From assembly GCF_002443295.1 (NCBI RefSeq), contig NZ_BAOS01000028.1, positions 62,001 through 126,000 of the forward strand: 64,000 nucleotides of DNA, in the 5' to 3' direction. Below the pieces are notes generated by a model. That model saw only the letters and a program-made list of their open reading frames with translations. It was not told the origin of the DNA and did not search any database. Within the stretch, counting starts at the first letter, position 1. Every line of letters begins with the position of its first letter. This DNA is from Candidatus Scalindua japonica (lineage in GTDB: Bacteria; Planctomycetota; Brocadiia; Brocadiales; Scalinduaceae). Positions 18,010 through 27,447 of the stretch are shown piece by piece. The position numbers were made by a program, and so were the translations under genes.

Positions 18010-19986
18010 TCATAGTCCGAACACCTTCTTCCAAACAGCAAAATTTATAAGTCTCCAAATAATGGTTATGCCACATTTTACCTGACTATTTATAAGTAAA
18101 TCCCAGTCCTTTAATAGTTTCTTAGTATTAATAAACTCTTCCAACTCAGGCGTGAAATAATCTTTCAATTCATCTTTCATTTCATTAAGCCATCTAAATT
18201 CAGGTGTAGCAAAACCTACTTTATCTTTCCTTAATCTAATTTCTTCCGGTATTACCCCTCTTATAGACTCTCTTAAAATATACTTACTCCAACCATTATG
18301 TATCTTATAAACAGAAGGTATCTGAAAAACATATTCAATGAGTTCTATATCATCCGCAAAAGGTGTTCTTGCCTCTATTGAGAATCTCATAGAATTTCTA
18401 TCTTCATACCTCAGCAGAGATTTAAGACTTTGCCTATTTATGTGCTTATATAACATATGGTTCAATGACGTATCTGCTTTATCTTTTAGCAATTCTAATC
18501 TTTCACTGTTTTCATCCCAAAAACCAGCATTCAAATAGTTAAACTCCTTGATATTAGCCTTAAAAAGATATTTTTTAATGGGAGAAGGAAAATACCTTGC
18601 GCTATACAACTTTACAAGGGATGTAAGTAAAAATCTCATATTTATTGGAGAATTATCAAGATTTTTCAATTCTTTTACAAACGTACCAATATTTACATTT
18701 TTCAATATCTCCGCAAAAAATGTTCTATAATACGCCTGGTACCCCGCAAAAAGCTCGTCTGCTCCCTGTCCATCCAACAATACCTTTATATTAGATTCCT
18801 TTGCAAGCTTCATGACTCTATATTGAGCATATATACTTGTAGAACCAAACGGTATATCCTGTGTGTAAACCAGATCTTCTAAATCTTCAAGGAAATCCTT
18901 AGAATCAGGGAATGTCCGATACCAGGAAGTTTTTGTACTTTCAGCTACTAACTGCGCCCATTTACTTTCGTCTACTGATTTGTCATTCTCATAACAGGCG
19001 GTAAACACGCTTTGCCTTTCACCTATTTGAGCAATACTCTCCTTTCCAAGAATTTCGTTTACTATACATACTATCGCAGAACTATCAATACCACCACTCA
19101 AACATGAGCCTACAGGTACATCCGAACGAAGTCTTAATGATACGGCGTTTAATATACGTTCTTTGATTTTTTCTGTAAAATGTTTCAAATTACTTTTATC
19201 AAATCGTTGCCAACTTTCTGAATATTCTAAGCTATAGTATTGCCATTTTTTAAAAGCGTTTGTTGATAAACAATAATGAAATGCATGAGAAGGCTGAAGC
19301 TCATAAATATTCTTAAAAAATCCTTCCTCATCATTTTCCTGCCAGTTAAACACAAAATAATCAAATACCGCATTTGAATTAATACCTGTTTTAAACATAG
19401 GTATACTTTTTAATGATTTTATTTCTGAAGCAAAAGCAAAGAAATTTGAATCTAAATAATAATATAGAGGCTTTACACCTGTCCTGTCTCTTGCACCAAA
19501 TAACCCATTCTTTCTTTTGTCATAAATAACAAATGACCACATCCCATTTAATTTACTCAGACAGTTTTCTCCCCACTCTTCATATGCAGCTAAAAGAACC
19601 TCCGTATCTGTATTTGTGAAGAAGTCATATCCTAAAGCCTTTAATTCTTCTCTTAATTCTACATAATTATAAATTTCACCGTTATGAATTATCCAGAGAT
19701 TTTTATCCCTGTTGCTCATCGGTTGATGTCCAAGCGAAGAGAGATCAAGTATGGACAGCCTTCTATGTCCAAGAAACATGTTTACCTCCTTGTCAAAAAC
19801 TTCAATCCTTGAATGATCCACTTTACTATCAGGTCCAGCTAGAGCATAACCTTCTTTTGCATTAGTATTTATCGCCAAAAAACCCTCATCATCCGGACCT
19901 CTATGCTTGAGTGCATTGTTCATCCTTACTATCCACTCAGGTTTAACCCTCTGTTTACTACAATATATTCCAGTTATTCCACACAT
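18010..19986 (-). CDS. asnB: Glutamine-hydrolysing asparagine synthase (AsnB-like), first copy
   Basis: A two-domain amidotransferase: an N-terminal Ntn glutaminase with nucleophile Cys2 (MCGITGIY; RGPDDEG; HRRLSILDLS; HNGEIYNY) and a C-terminal synthetase with PP-loop SGGIDSSA near residue 295, GQGADELFAGY, and RYEDRNSMRFSIEARTPF. It makes asparagine from aspartate or, in polysaccharide clusters, amidates sugar uronic acids or other carboxylates (WbpS-like); context favours the latter. The length of 658 is normal. Its ATG overlaps the stop of the TumE-like toxin gene upstream by one base. A second AsnB lies at 30660-32558. Confidence 0.92.
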   Translation of the reverse strand: MCGITGIYCSKQRVKPEWIVRMNNALKHRGPDDEGFLAINTNAKEGYALAGPDSKVDHSRIEVFDKEVNMFLGHRRLSILDLSSLGHQPMSNRDKNLWIIHNGEIYNYVELREELKALGYDFFTNTDTEVLLAAYEEWGENCLSKLNGMWSFVIYDKRKNGLFGARDRTGVKPLYYYLDSNFFAFASEIKSLKSIPMFKTGINSNAVFDYFVFNWQENDEEGFFKNIYELQPSHAFHYCLSTNAFKKWQYYSLEYSESWQRFDKSNLKHFTEKIKERILNAVSLRLRSDVPVGSCLSGGIDSSAIVCIVNEILGKESIAQIGERQSVFTACYENDKSVDESKWAQLVAESTKTSWYRTFPDSKDFLEDLEDLVYTQDIPFGSTSIYAQYRVMKLAKESNIKVLLDGQGADELFAGYQAYYRTFFAEILKNVNIGTFVKELKNLDNSPINMRFLLTSLVKLYSARYFPSPIKKYLFKANIKEFNYLNAGFWDENSERLELLKDKADTSLNHMLYKHINRQSLKSLLRYEDRNSMRFSIEARTPFADDIELIEYVFQIPSVYKIHNGWSKYILRESIRGVIPEEIRLRKDKVGFATPEFRWLNEMKDELKDYFTPELEEFINTKKLLKDWDLLINSQVKCGITIIWRLINFAVWKKVFGL

Positions 19987-20390
19987 TAAGGTATTATCCC
20001 TCTAATTATATGTCGATGGATTTCAGTTATAAGATTTTTAATACTTGGCATTTCGGATTCTTTCATTCCTGAAAGAATGTGTTTGTGATGAGGAAATGTG
20101 CTAATATTTGGATAATGAGGCGCATTATCATACCGAAATATCAAGTTGTTTTTGGAATCCATATAATGGTATCGGTAGTTAATAATAGGGTTACTTTCTC
20201 TGAAGTGAATATGCTGAAAAAAATTCAAAAGAGAATTATCTATAAACTTAACTTTCGCTTTAATATAGGCAGAATTGGGACTTGTATGAACCCTTTGGAT
20301 ATCAGAAAAAAATACTAAAGAATTATCTTTTATTACTCTATCTATTTCATCCAAATGTGTCTCTATCATTTTATCAACTCTTTTAAGCAC
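19986..20390 (-). CDS. TumE-like toxin (DUF6516 family)
   Basis: A 134-residue protein with the signature of the TumE/DUF6516 toxin family: paired aromatic-basic motifs INYRYHYMD, FRYDNAPHYPNISTFPHHKH and a C-terminal helix TEIHRHIIRGIIP. The histidines in APHYP and FPHHKH are the likely active or nucleic-acid-binding residues; the molecular target is not known to me. It overlaps the smaller upstream gene by 25 bases, the usual arrangement of a type II antitoxin-toxin pair, and is followed directly by asnB (one-base overlap). Family assignment is from memory of the motif pattern. Confidence 0.65.
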   Translation of the reverse strand: MLKRVDKMIETHLDEIDRVIKDNSLVFFSDIQRVHTSPNSAYIKAKVKFIDNSLLNFFQHIHFRESNPIINYRYHYMDSKNNLIFRYDNAPHYPNISTFPHHKHILSGMKESEMPSIKNLITEIHRHIIRGIIP

Positions 20391-20617
20391 TCCTTAGTTT
20401 TTTTCCATTCCCTAATTCCATCAATTAAGGCTTTCCACTCAAAAAAGTCTTCTTCATCACCCATTTCCCCTTTCTGGAATAGATTATGAAATTCATTTGA
20501 AGATAAATTGTATTTTTCTTCAAAAAACTTACATTTGTTTTTTAATTCATGATCAGCTAAATCACAGATTTTCTCTTCTCTTTTAATCGAAGAAATTAAG
20601 CTTCCTTTTGTAGCCAT
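20366..20617 (-). CDS. Probable antitoxin partner of TumE-like toxin
   Basis: An 83-residue, charged, helical protein (KREEKICDLADHELKNKCKF, then DEEDFFEWKALIDGIREWKK) that resembles the small partner genes found before TumE-type toxins. It has no clear DNA-binding motif, though the N-terminal KGSLISSIKREE could contact DNA. AAGGAG lies about 8 bases before the ATG. It overlaps the toxin gene by 25 bases, so the two are translationally coupled. Function is inferred from the pairing. Confidence 0.6.
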   Translation of the reverse strand: MATKGSLISSIKREEKICDLADHELKNKCKFFEEKYNLSSNEFHNLFQKGEMGDEEDFFEWKALIDGIREWKKTKECLKELIK

Positions 20618-20651
20618 AATATAATCTCCTTTTTTGAAAAATCGTTACTAT

Positions 20652-21018
20652 TTATTCCCAAATGAACATGGGTTTGTATGAATAAAAAAATCCTTCTTCA
20701 CCCACGATGTGCAGGTAGGTTTTCTCTTTTTCATCACACGCTCTAGTAGTATACCACCTATATTCGACTGATTCACCATTTAACTTAATGTGCATCAGTA
20801 ACATAAACTACAGGATCATTCTCTGTAAAATGAACCTCTCTTCTTATTGCTTCTACAAGCTCATACCTGCATCCTTGACTGAAGTACCATTTGTCCAAAT
20901 TTCTTCAAAATTGGAAATTTCAAAATACAATTTACCATCATTTATTTTGGTTCTCCTCCCGGTCAGTTTGCATTGCAAAAACTTGCTTATTATTTATTGT
21001 AAGTTGTGTATTAAACAT
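20652..21018 (-). pseudogene. Decayed small gene of unknown function
   Basis: Reading the minus strand with several frame changes recovers one protein of about 120 residues: MFNTQLTINNKQVFAM..., KLYFEISNFEEIWTNG, ELVEAIRREVHFTENDPVVY, then ESVEYRWYTTRACDEKEKTY and a final YKPMFIWE. At least three frameshifts separate these pieces, so it is a relic. I do not recognise the family. It lies between the TA pair and a broken glycosyltransferase, in the most decayed part of the island. The plus-strand ORF at 20788-21024 is a shadow of it. Confidence 0.55.
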
Positions 21019-21050
21019 AAATAGTATGAGTACAAAGACCCAATTTTGCA

Positions 21051-21960
21051 TTAATCTTTAATTGTTCTATAAAGATTTATTAATTTCTTAGAGTCATTCT
21101 TCCAACATAACTCATTTTTAGCATTTTTTATGTTGTCTTTTAAGGAAAGATAGTAATCCCGGTCTTCGAGCAAGGCCCTTATTGCTTTTACAGATTCCCT
21201 TTCATTGTCTGAGTCTACTGCATACCCACTTTATATTTTTCTACAATTTTTCTCATTTCTACAAATCCTTTATCTATTACTATCGATAATCCGGCCGCCA
21301 TCGCCTCAAATAATTTATTGGGCATAGAATACTTATAAGAAAGCGGCTTAGGTTTAACTAAATAGATTTCAATGTCTGCACCGCTTAGATACTCCAAGAT
21401 CTCATTGTATTTTACCTAACCCGAACAAAATACAATTCTGTTTCTCTCCCCAAGTTTATCGCTCAAGTTAATCAGATAAATTTGATAGTCTTTATCAATC
21501 TTACCCATCAAGACCAACATAACATTTAAATCTCCTGGGATTGATAAAATATTTATTATCCTCTTAATTTTGCGATCTTCAGATATTGCACCGTGAAATA
21601 TACTAAAATCGATTTGGTTTTTGACTTCTTAAAAAACCAGATCTTAGTTGCAGTTATGCTCGGGCAAAATTGTTTTTGGATTATTGCCGAAAACAATTTT
21701 GAGATGAGTCTATCATCAGTTTTTTGCCATCTTTTATTGTCAGAAGCTCTTGAAGCTTTTCTGAATACGGAACGTTTTCAAATGAAATTGTATTCCTTAA
21801 GACCAAAGGGCGATTAGCAAGTTTATAGTCATTTTTGAGCAGATCAGCTATACATTCAGAAACCGTAATTACTGACTTGCATTTTGATATAAAGAGTCTC
21901 TCAAAAAATATCCTAGCGCTATTGGTAACATAACATTTCAATATTTTCAGGAAATAATTC
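21051..21960 (-). pseudogene. Broken GT4-type glycosyltransferase
   Basis: Fragments in several minus-strand frames together resemble a GT4 enzyme: CKSVITVSECIADLLKN with PLVLRNTISF (acceptor-to-donor transition), SGADIEIYLVKPKPLSYKYS, the donor-binding loop NKLFEAMAAGLSIVI, and a C-terminal tail VDSDNERESVKAIRALLEDR...INLYRTIKD ending at 21051. Frameshifts and stops separate them, for example near 21230, 21420 and 21680. Degraded coding sequence may extend upstream to about 22090. Confidence 0.75.
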
Positions 21961-22136
21961 TTAGAGGGGCTGTAGGTTAAAAATAATTCCCCTCAACCTT
22001 TTTATTTACTCCAGAAGGGAAAATTGCAGGAACGAATCCTATGAAGTTTCGTTTAATTATTAGTAATCTAATGATATCCTCTGCCATATTGTCAATTAAA
22101 GTTGTTCAATTTTCTATTATACTATTGCCAATTTTT

Positions 22137-23228
22137 TTAACACAATGGATCATCCTCATAAACATCCTTCATCCTACTTGCGATCTTTATGGGATCATGC
22201 CACTTTTCAACGTAAGCTCTACTTTTTTCTCCAATCATTGGTAAAGAATTTCTATCTTCTATAGTTTCTTTAAGTACTTCGTAAAGATTATCAGGATTAG
22301 CTTTAATTATTGGCATCTCTTCCTTCATCTCTTTTGGTATAAATTTTAAATCTTCCTCTCTAATGTAACAAATAACAGGTTTACCCATAGCCATTACCTC
22401 AACTGAAAAACCTCCATACCAACCAATTAGCAACTGATCAACAACCAAATCTGCTTCCTTATAAATCTCAAGTGCTTTATTATTTGGGATTCTTTCTATA
22501 AGTATAACTTCAACATCATTATGTTCAGATTCTATACGTTTGAGAACAGGCAGTATATATTTTGTACCCTTAGCGCCTCTATCTGAAGGTGCATGTAATA
22601 TTTTTATTCTATTGCCCTTGTTTTTTTTAGTCGGTGACAAAAGTAGATTGTGAAAATCTATAATCGTATATGGAATAAACTCGGCATTTGGCAATACATG
22701 CAACAAGTCGGGATTTACAGAAAAAACCTTATCAGCATACTTGGAAATTTTTTCTATCCTTTTTCTCTTAATAAAGTCAGATTTGTCATTACAGAAACCA
22801 CCGTAACAAGTGCTTTCAGCACAGGCATTAATATTGAAATTATATTTACTGTAACTCTTCTGCCTGGCATCACAACCATTAAAAGTAACTACAACCTTCT
22901 TCCCAATTTTCCTATAAATTGGAAGATCAACATCATATAATCCTAATCTATCGAATTGTAAAAATGAGCGACCAAAGTTAAAATGAAAAATATCATAAGT
23001 ACATAAAGCTTTAAAAAAAAATGATGCAACCCTGTAGTACTGTGTTAGTAATTTGTACTGTTCGATGTGTAGGTTAATGTCATAAGGATAATTAGGCCAT
23101 GAATCTTTAAAATAAACTACTGTGCTATCTAAACCAATTGCCCGTTCTCCCTGAGCCAGACCATATGGATTCCCTCCTACGCTCGTCGGGGCGTGTAATA
23201 TTTTATATTTTTTTTTGCTGTTTGCCAT
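22137..23228 (-). CDS. Glycosyltransferase, GT4-like
   Basis: A 363-residue GT-B fold enzyme. The N-terminal half has KILHAPTSVGGNPYGLAQGE and a cysteine-containing insert (CDARQ..., CAESTCYGGFC) that looks like a small structural metal or disulfide site. The donor half has RIKILHAPSDRGAKGTKYIL, ADLVVDQLLIGWYGGFSVEV and MAMGKPVICYI, matching the nucleotide-sugar loop. The second half strongly parallels the glycosyltransferase at 26039-27340 (MHAPNHRGVKGTEFL, DQFICTGYGLAAIEGMASG), so the two are paralogues. Cytosolic; donor and acceptor sugars unknown. Confidence 0.8.
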   Translation of the reverse strand: MANSKKKYKILHAPTSVGGNPYGLAQGERAIGLDSTVVYFKDSWPNYPYDINLHIEQYKLLTQYYRVASFFFKALCTYDIFHFNFGRSFLQFDRLGLYDVDLPIYRKIGKKVVVTFNGCDARQKSYSKYNFNINACAESTCYGGFCNDKSDFIKRKRIEKISKYADKVFSVNPDLLHVLPNAEFIPYTIIDFHNLLLSPTKKNKGNRIKILHAPSDRGAKGTKYILPVLKRIESEHNDVEVILIERIPNNKALEIYKEADLVVDQLLIGWYGGFSVEVMAMGKPVICYIREEDLKFIPKEMKEEMPIIKANPDNLYEVLKETIEDRNSLPMIGEKSRAYVEKWHDPIKIASRMKDVYEDDPLC

Positions 23229-23239
23229 TGTAAACTGTC

Positions 23240-23392
23240 CTAAATATATTTTTTTATACCATCTTCAAATGTAATCTTTGAATTGCCCAGAAGGTTGCAT
23301 ATTGTATTTATATCACCAATATGTCGGGGTTCTCCATTATTTTGATCCTCAGTACAGATTTGTTCAATTGCTTCTTGAATATAAAATGCTCC
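23240..23392 (-). pseudogene. C-terminal remnant of a sugar epimerase/dehydratase
   Basis: A minus-strand open stretch encodes about 50 residues, AFYIQEAIEQICTEDQNNGE followed by PRHIGDI...LLGNSKITFEDGIKKYI and a stop. This looks like the last helix-strand unit of an extended SDR sugar epimerase (R..DI...LLG..P..SFEDG). It has no start codon and no N-terminal Rossmann part. The complete epimerase at 23437-24306 is a separate gene. Confidence 0.5.
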
Positions 23393-23436
23393 TTTTCTCT
23401 TTTGGTGTGAGACAATGTAAAATCTTTAGTGTTTTA

Positions 23437-24306
23437 TTATGCTTCATGAATTATCATCCTTGATATTCCTTCTTCTAAGCTTACTTTGGGATAAATTTCT
23501 AATTTCTGCTTCATTTTGGCATTATCTCCTAAAATATCCCCAGAGCTTCCATTTTTAGTATGTTTTAAACGAACCCTTTTTCCAACCAATCTACCCATCA
23601 TAAGAACCAGATCCTTAATACTTATTACTTCATCACCGGCTATATTGTAGATGTCAGATGGCAAAGATAGCGCGGGTTCGAATACTTTAATTGCATCCCC
23701 CACATAGATTGGATTCATATTGATACCATCTTGTCCTTCAATGATGATAGACTCACCTCTCTTTGCCCTTTCCAGCAATCGTGAAAACAGCATGCCCCTT
23801 TGGCCTTCTCCATAGACAAAGAAGAAGCGCAAGGCTACTGTATTGAAAAATTTATTGTAATTGGCAATCAATAGCTCGGCAGTATACTTAGAACTAAGAT
23901 AGAAATTTAGTGGAGTAACAGGGTCTGTTTCAACGAACTTCTCATAGCTATAGCCATAAACTCCACCAGATGAGGCAAAAACAAAACATTTTGCACCAAC
24001 CTGTCTTGCATATTCAAGCAGTTGAAACGTGCTATGAATGTTTATATCAAAGATGTCCTTGGATTTGTCAGGAAACTGCTTGTAAAACCTGGATTGAGCG
24101 AGATGAATAAATATGTCAACATTGTTTGGAAGACGTGAATAATCCAGCGGTTGAGCCAAATCTTGCTCAATCCAATGTACTCCTGTAAAAAGATTTTTGC
24201 CGGTCAGTTTCCTAACCAGTCCATAAATTTGGTGCCTGTCTTGAATAGCACGAACCAAGTGACTACCAATGAAACCAGTCGCACCAGTAATCAATATACT
24301 GGACAT
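23437..24306 (-). CDS. NAD-dependent nucleotide-sugar epimerase/dehydratase
   Basis: An extended short-chain dehydrogenase of 289 residues that should convert a nucleotide sugar (epimerisation or reduction) for polysaccharide synthesis. The N-terminal Rossmann motif is SILITGATGFIGSHLVRAI; the catalytic Ser/Tyr/Lys are in FASSGGVYGYS and LSSKYTAELL (YxxxK-like, with S-S-K-Y order typical of divergent family members). FVYGEGQRGMLFSRLLERAK and NMNPIYVGDAIKV are the substrate-side motifs. Full length. The exact reaction cannot be read from sequence. Confidence 0.87.
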   Translation of the reverse strand: MSSILITGATGFIGSHLVRAIQDRHQIYGLVRKLTGKNLFTGVHWIEQDLAQPLDYSRLPNNVDIFIHLAQSRFYKQFPDKSKDIFDINIHSTFQLLEYARQVGAKCFVFASSGGVYGYSYEKFVETDPVTPLNFYLSSKYTAELLIANYNKFFNTVALRFFFVYGEGQRGMLFSRLLERAKRGESIIIEGQDGINMNPIYVGDAIKVFEPALSLPSDIYNIAGDEVISIKDLVLMMGRLVGKRVRLKHTKNGSSGDILGDNAKMKQKLEIYPKVSLEEGISRMIIHEA

Positions 24307-24445
24307 ATTTATTCTCCCAACCTTTTTTTCTCAGAATCCTTAAGGGTTTGCGGTGTAAATCTAAGCAAATCTCAATCGCTTAGTCTACTAGGCATAAAGG
24401 TTTGTCTGCCCAAAAATAGTTATATAGTAACATACAACTTCATAA

Positions 24446-25969
24446 CTAGGAAATCCTTGTAGTAAAACTATTTTGCGTTTCAGAGCACACTTGCTTATCA
24501 CCTTCATCACTTACAGCATTTCTTTTAGATAAGAGCGAGGTTAACATTTGCCACTCCCGTTTATCCAGAATTCTCAGGACAAACAAGAAACTAACATAAA
24601 TCAAGCAATACATGATCTTGACTACCAAGCAAGTAATAAGTGTCATCTCTGGCAAGAATGGTACTAATAGAACGAAACCAAATGTAAGACCAACTACAGC
24701 GAGTACCCGCCATTTTTCATAAACAACAGGAAATAAACGCTGTGATGTCATAAAGTAGGCAATCGTAAGGAATGTATATGATGCTGCGGTTGTCCAGCTC
24801 GCTGCGATCATACCCCACTTCGGAACCAACAAGATATTTAGAATGAGGTTCATAACTGCCGCCATCCAAGAGAAACTAGCGAAGTAATTTGTCTTCTTAG
24901 TGATAGAGATCCCGATAGCCGTAACCTGTGTTGAGGCGTAAGCCATAAATCCCAGAGTTAGAGGCCCCATAGCAATGGCTGCTGGATAAAAAGTTGGTGT
25001 TGACAAAACCATCAATACCTCATGTGCAAAGGTAGTTATAAAAACACACAAAAGCCCGAAACCAACCATGATATACGTCAATACCATACCAAATAATGCA
25101 GGCGATTCATTAGGTTGTTCCTCATATATTTTAATGGCATAAGGTGACCAAGCCTGCCCCAGTGCACCGTTAACGAGCCCGAGTAAACTGGATGCGGTAA
25201 TTGCAACGGTATAGAGTCCAAGCTCGTCAAGCGTAGACAACTTTCCAATTACAAGTCGATCAGAACTGGCAAAAATCCAATAGGCTAATGTTGTTGGCAC
25301 AAGTGGTACACCAAACGCTAACATATTTCGAAGCACTCTGAATGAAAACATCAGATTTAACATAGTGCGCGCTGTCCATATACGTATCGGAAGTATGATA
25401 ACTGTCCCTATTAAGGTACCCCCTAGAACTCCAACAAGACCAAGATCTAAAATAACAGCAGCAAACAGACTCAGTCCAACACTTAAAAGTGTCGAGAAGA
25501 AATTTAGCGTAATGAACAGTTTTGAACGAAATTGATTACGTAAGACCTGACCACACATGGTGTTTATGAGACTAACTGGAGCCGTAACTAACGCTAGTAT
25601 GAATAACTGTCCATATTTGTTTGTTCCAAACGACCACTGAGAGAAAAACATCGAGAATGGTAAACACAACAAAATCATGCCACCACTCCATAAGGTTAAG
25701 AATCCAAACCATGTAGTAGTAAGGAGTTGCTTCTCACGCAAGGACTTGGCCTCAAAGAAGAAACGTGCATAAGCCGAATCACCTCCAAGTATCAAAATCC
25801 CATTTAATAATCCAATTACAGTGATAACAAGACTCCAAATGCCGTATTCCTGCGATGTAAAGATTCTGGTATAAATTGGCATGGTGATCAATGCGGTAGA
25901 CCTTAGTAAGATATCACCAGTACCGTATACAACAATGTCTTTAAAGAGATCGCGAATCCGTAGTTTCAT
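24446..25969 (-). CDS. Wzx-type polysaccharide flippase (MOP superfamily)
   Basis: A polytopic inner-membrane protein of about 507 residues with roughly 12-14 hydrophobic segments, which flips lipid-linked oligosaccharide units to the periplasm. The N-terminal KDIVVYGTGDILLRSTALIT MPIYTR-type pattern and LNGILILGGDSAYARFFFE are typical of Wzx/RfbX. I prefer the ATG at 25969 (MKLRIRDLFKDIV), which gives the standard amphipathic start; a GTG at 26014 would add 15 residues. It sits between a glycosyltransferase and the epimerase. Its presence suggests Wzy-type assembly, but I see no obvious Wzy polymerase in the window. Confidence 0.88.
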   Translation of the reverse strand: MKLRIRDLFKDIVVYGTGDILLRSTALITMPIYTRIFTSQEYGIWSLVITVIGLLNGILILGGDSAYARFFFEAKSLREKQLLTTTWFGFLTLWSGGMILLCLPFSMFFSQWSFGTNKYGQLFILALVTAPVSLINTMCGQVLRNQFRSKLFITLNFFSTLLSVGLSLFAAVILDLGLVGVLGGTLIGTVIILPIRIWTARTMLNLMFSFRVLRNMLAFGVPLVPTTLAYWIFASSDRLVIGKLSTLDELGLYTVAITASSLLGLVNGALGQAWSPYAIKIYEEQPNESPALFGMVLTYIMVGFGLLCVFITTFAHEVLMVLSTPTFYPAAIAMGPLTLGFMAYASTQVTAIGISITKKTNYFASFSWMAAVMNLILNILLVPKWGMIAASWTTAASYTFLTIAYFMTSQRLFPVVYEKWRVLAVVGLTFGFVLLVPFLPEMTLITCLVVKIMYCLIYVSFLFVLRILDKREWQMLTSLLSKRNAVSDEGDKQVCSETQNSFTTRIS

Positions 25970-26038
25970 AAGAGATAATATTGGGAGAACTGGAAGGAAA
26001 AAGGACTGCTTCACTGATAATACGACACATAACTAATT

Positions 26039-27340
26039 CTATGTTAAACGGTTTTCTACTAGGGGATGTTTTACTAGAGGTTTTTGTTTATTGTATTCCG
26101 ATTTTAATGGATGGAACAGGTTCATTAGATCAACATCTTTCCCATGTAAAATTTTATCATAAATAGAACCGAATATATATTTACCGGTTTCATATGAATG
26201 ATATTTTTCCACATATGTTCTACCAGCCATACCTAACTGCTCACGTAGTTCAGGGTTTGTGATTAATACTTTTAGGTTTTGTTTAATCGTTTCAGGTGAC
26301 GTTGAGACAATAGGGCATTCATTGAGATAGGAATATCTGCGGAACATACGAGTGTAAGCTTCGTGTTCCAAGTTGCACATTACTGGCAAACCAGATGCCA
26401 TTCCTTCGATAGCAGCCAGTCCATACCCTGTACATATAAATTGGTCTGCCAGAATATCCATCTCCTGCATTAGCTCTAAAACCTTGTCGTTAGGCACCTT
26501 TTCCAGTAAAACTAAATCAATTTTTAAACCCTCTTTCTTTAGTTCTTCGACTGCGTGAATCAGAAACTCTGTCCCTTTCACACCTCGATGATTTGGAGCA
26601 TGCATCACTTTTACAATTCCAACCGTTCCATCACATGTAGAGTATTTTGTTTTGTAATCACATAGGTCTGTATTTATACAACCATAATTAAATGCTAGAG
26701 CATCCCATCTTCCCAGAGAGTCAACCATAAATGCATTTAATATGATATCTGCATGATAAGACCAATATTGGATACGCCTTACAATTCTTTTTTCATTTCG
26801 TGCTGCCTCCGGATAAGATAATAGCAAGCCATTCCTTAAAGATGGATCAATTATTTGTGAATAAACATACATGTCTGCACCATAAGGCATCAACACCGTC
26901 CGAATTCCAGCCAACCGGAATAGATAAGCTTCTAATCTCCATAGTGGTGTTTCACCCAAAGGTCCTCCAGAAAAAGGCAAATGAACAACACTCGCATTTC
27001 GAATAATATACAAAAGTGCAAAATACGATGACACTTCAAGTCTCAAGCGCGGCGGCCAGATCCACTTTAATACCAGATCCTCGAAATATAAATCATAATC
27101 CTCCCTCTTGTTGATAGACGGATAAAAGCACTTCATCAAAGTTTTAGAACTCCAACCAGCGTTGTTCATCATGGAAGACCAATACTTATTGTTTATGATA
27201 GGAACGGGTCCCCATACCAATTCCTTCCTTTGTTTTTTTAGAAATATGCATAATACAAGTACGACTGGGAAAACAAAGATGGCAATAAGCACCCTAAGCA
27301 ATATCAGTAATTTTCTGGTTAATACAATCTTTCTGTTCAT
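26039..27340 (-). CDS. Membrane-anchored glycosyltransferase, GT4-like
   Basis: A 433-residue protein with an N-terminal transmembrane helix (LLILLRVLIAIFVFPVVLVL, residues 10-29) that should tether the GT-B enzyme to the inner membrane. The donor domain has VKVMHAPNHRGVKGTEFLIH, LELMQEMDILADQFICTGYG, and AIEGMASGLPVMCNLE with the E-x7-E-type loop. It is a paralogue of the enzyme at 22137-23228, which lacks the anchor. Next to the flippase, it probably adds a sugar to the lipid-linked repeat unit. Confidence 0.8.
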   Translation of the reverse strand: MNRKIVLTRKLLILLRVLIAIFVFPVVLVLCIFLKKQRKELVWGPVPIINNKYWSSMMNNAGWSSKTLMKCFYPSINKREDYDLYFEDLVLKWIWPPRLRLEVSSYFALLYIIRNASVVHLPFSGGPLGETPLWRLEAYLFRLAGIRTVLMPYGADMYVYSQIIDPSLRNGLLLSYPEAARNEKRIVRRIQYWSYHADIILNAFMVDSLGRWDALAFNYGCINTDLCDYKTKYSTCDGTVGIVKVMHAPNHRGVKGTEFLIHAVEELKKEGLKIDLVLLEKVPNDKVLELMQEMDILADQFICTGYGLAAIEGMASGLPVMCNLEHEAYTRMFRRYSYLNECPIVSTSPETIKQNLKVLITNPELREQLGMAGRTYVEKYHSYETGKYIFGSIYDKILHGKDVDLMNLFHPLKSEYNKQKPLVKHPLVENRLT

Positions 27341-27447
27341 TTAGAATCCTCAAAAATAGACATACTCTCGTTAACATTTTAGTTCACCGCCAGAATAGTT
27401 TGTATTATTTCTTTAATTTAAAAAGTTTTTTTCAAGGGAAATCATAT

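Noticed and set aside
20788-21024. 78-residue plus-strand ORF
   Set aside because: The minus strand carries a recognisable though frameshifted protein here; the plus-strand frame has no ribosome site and no sensible composition.
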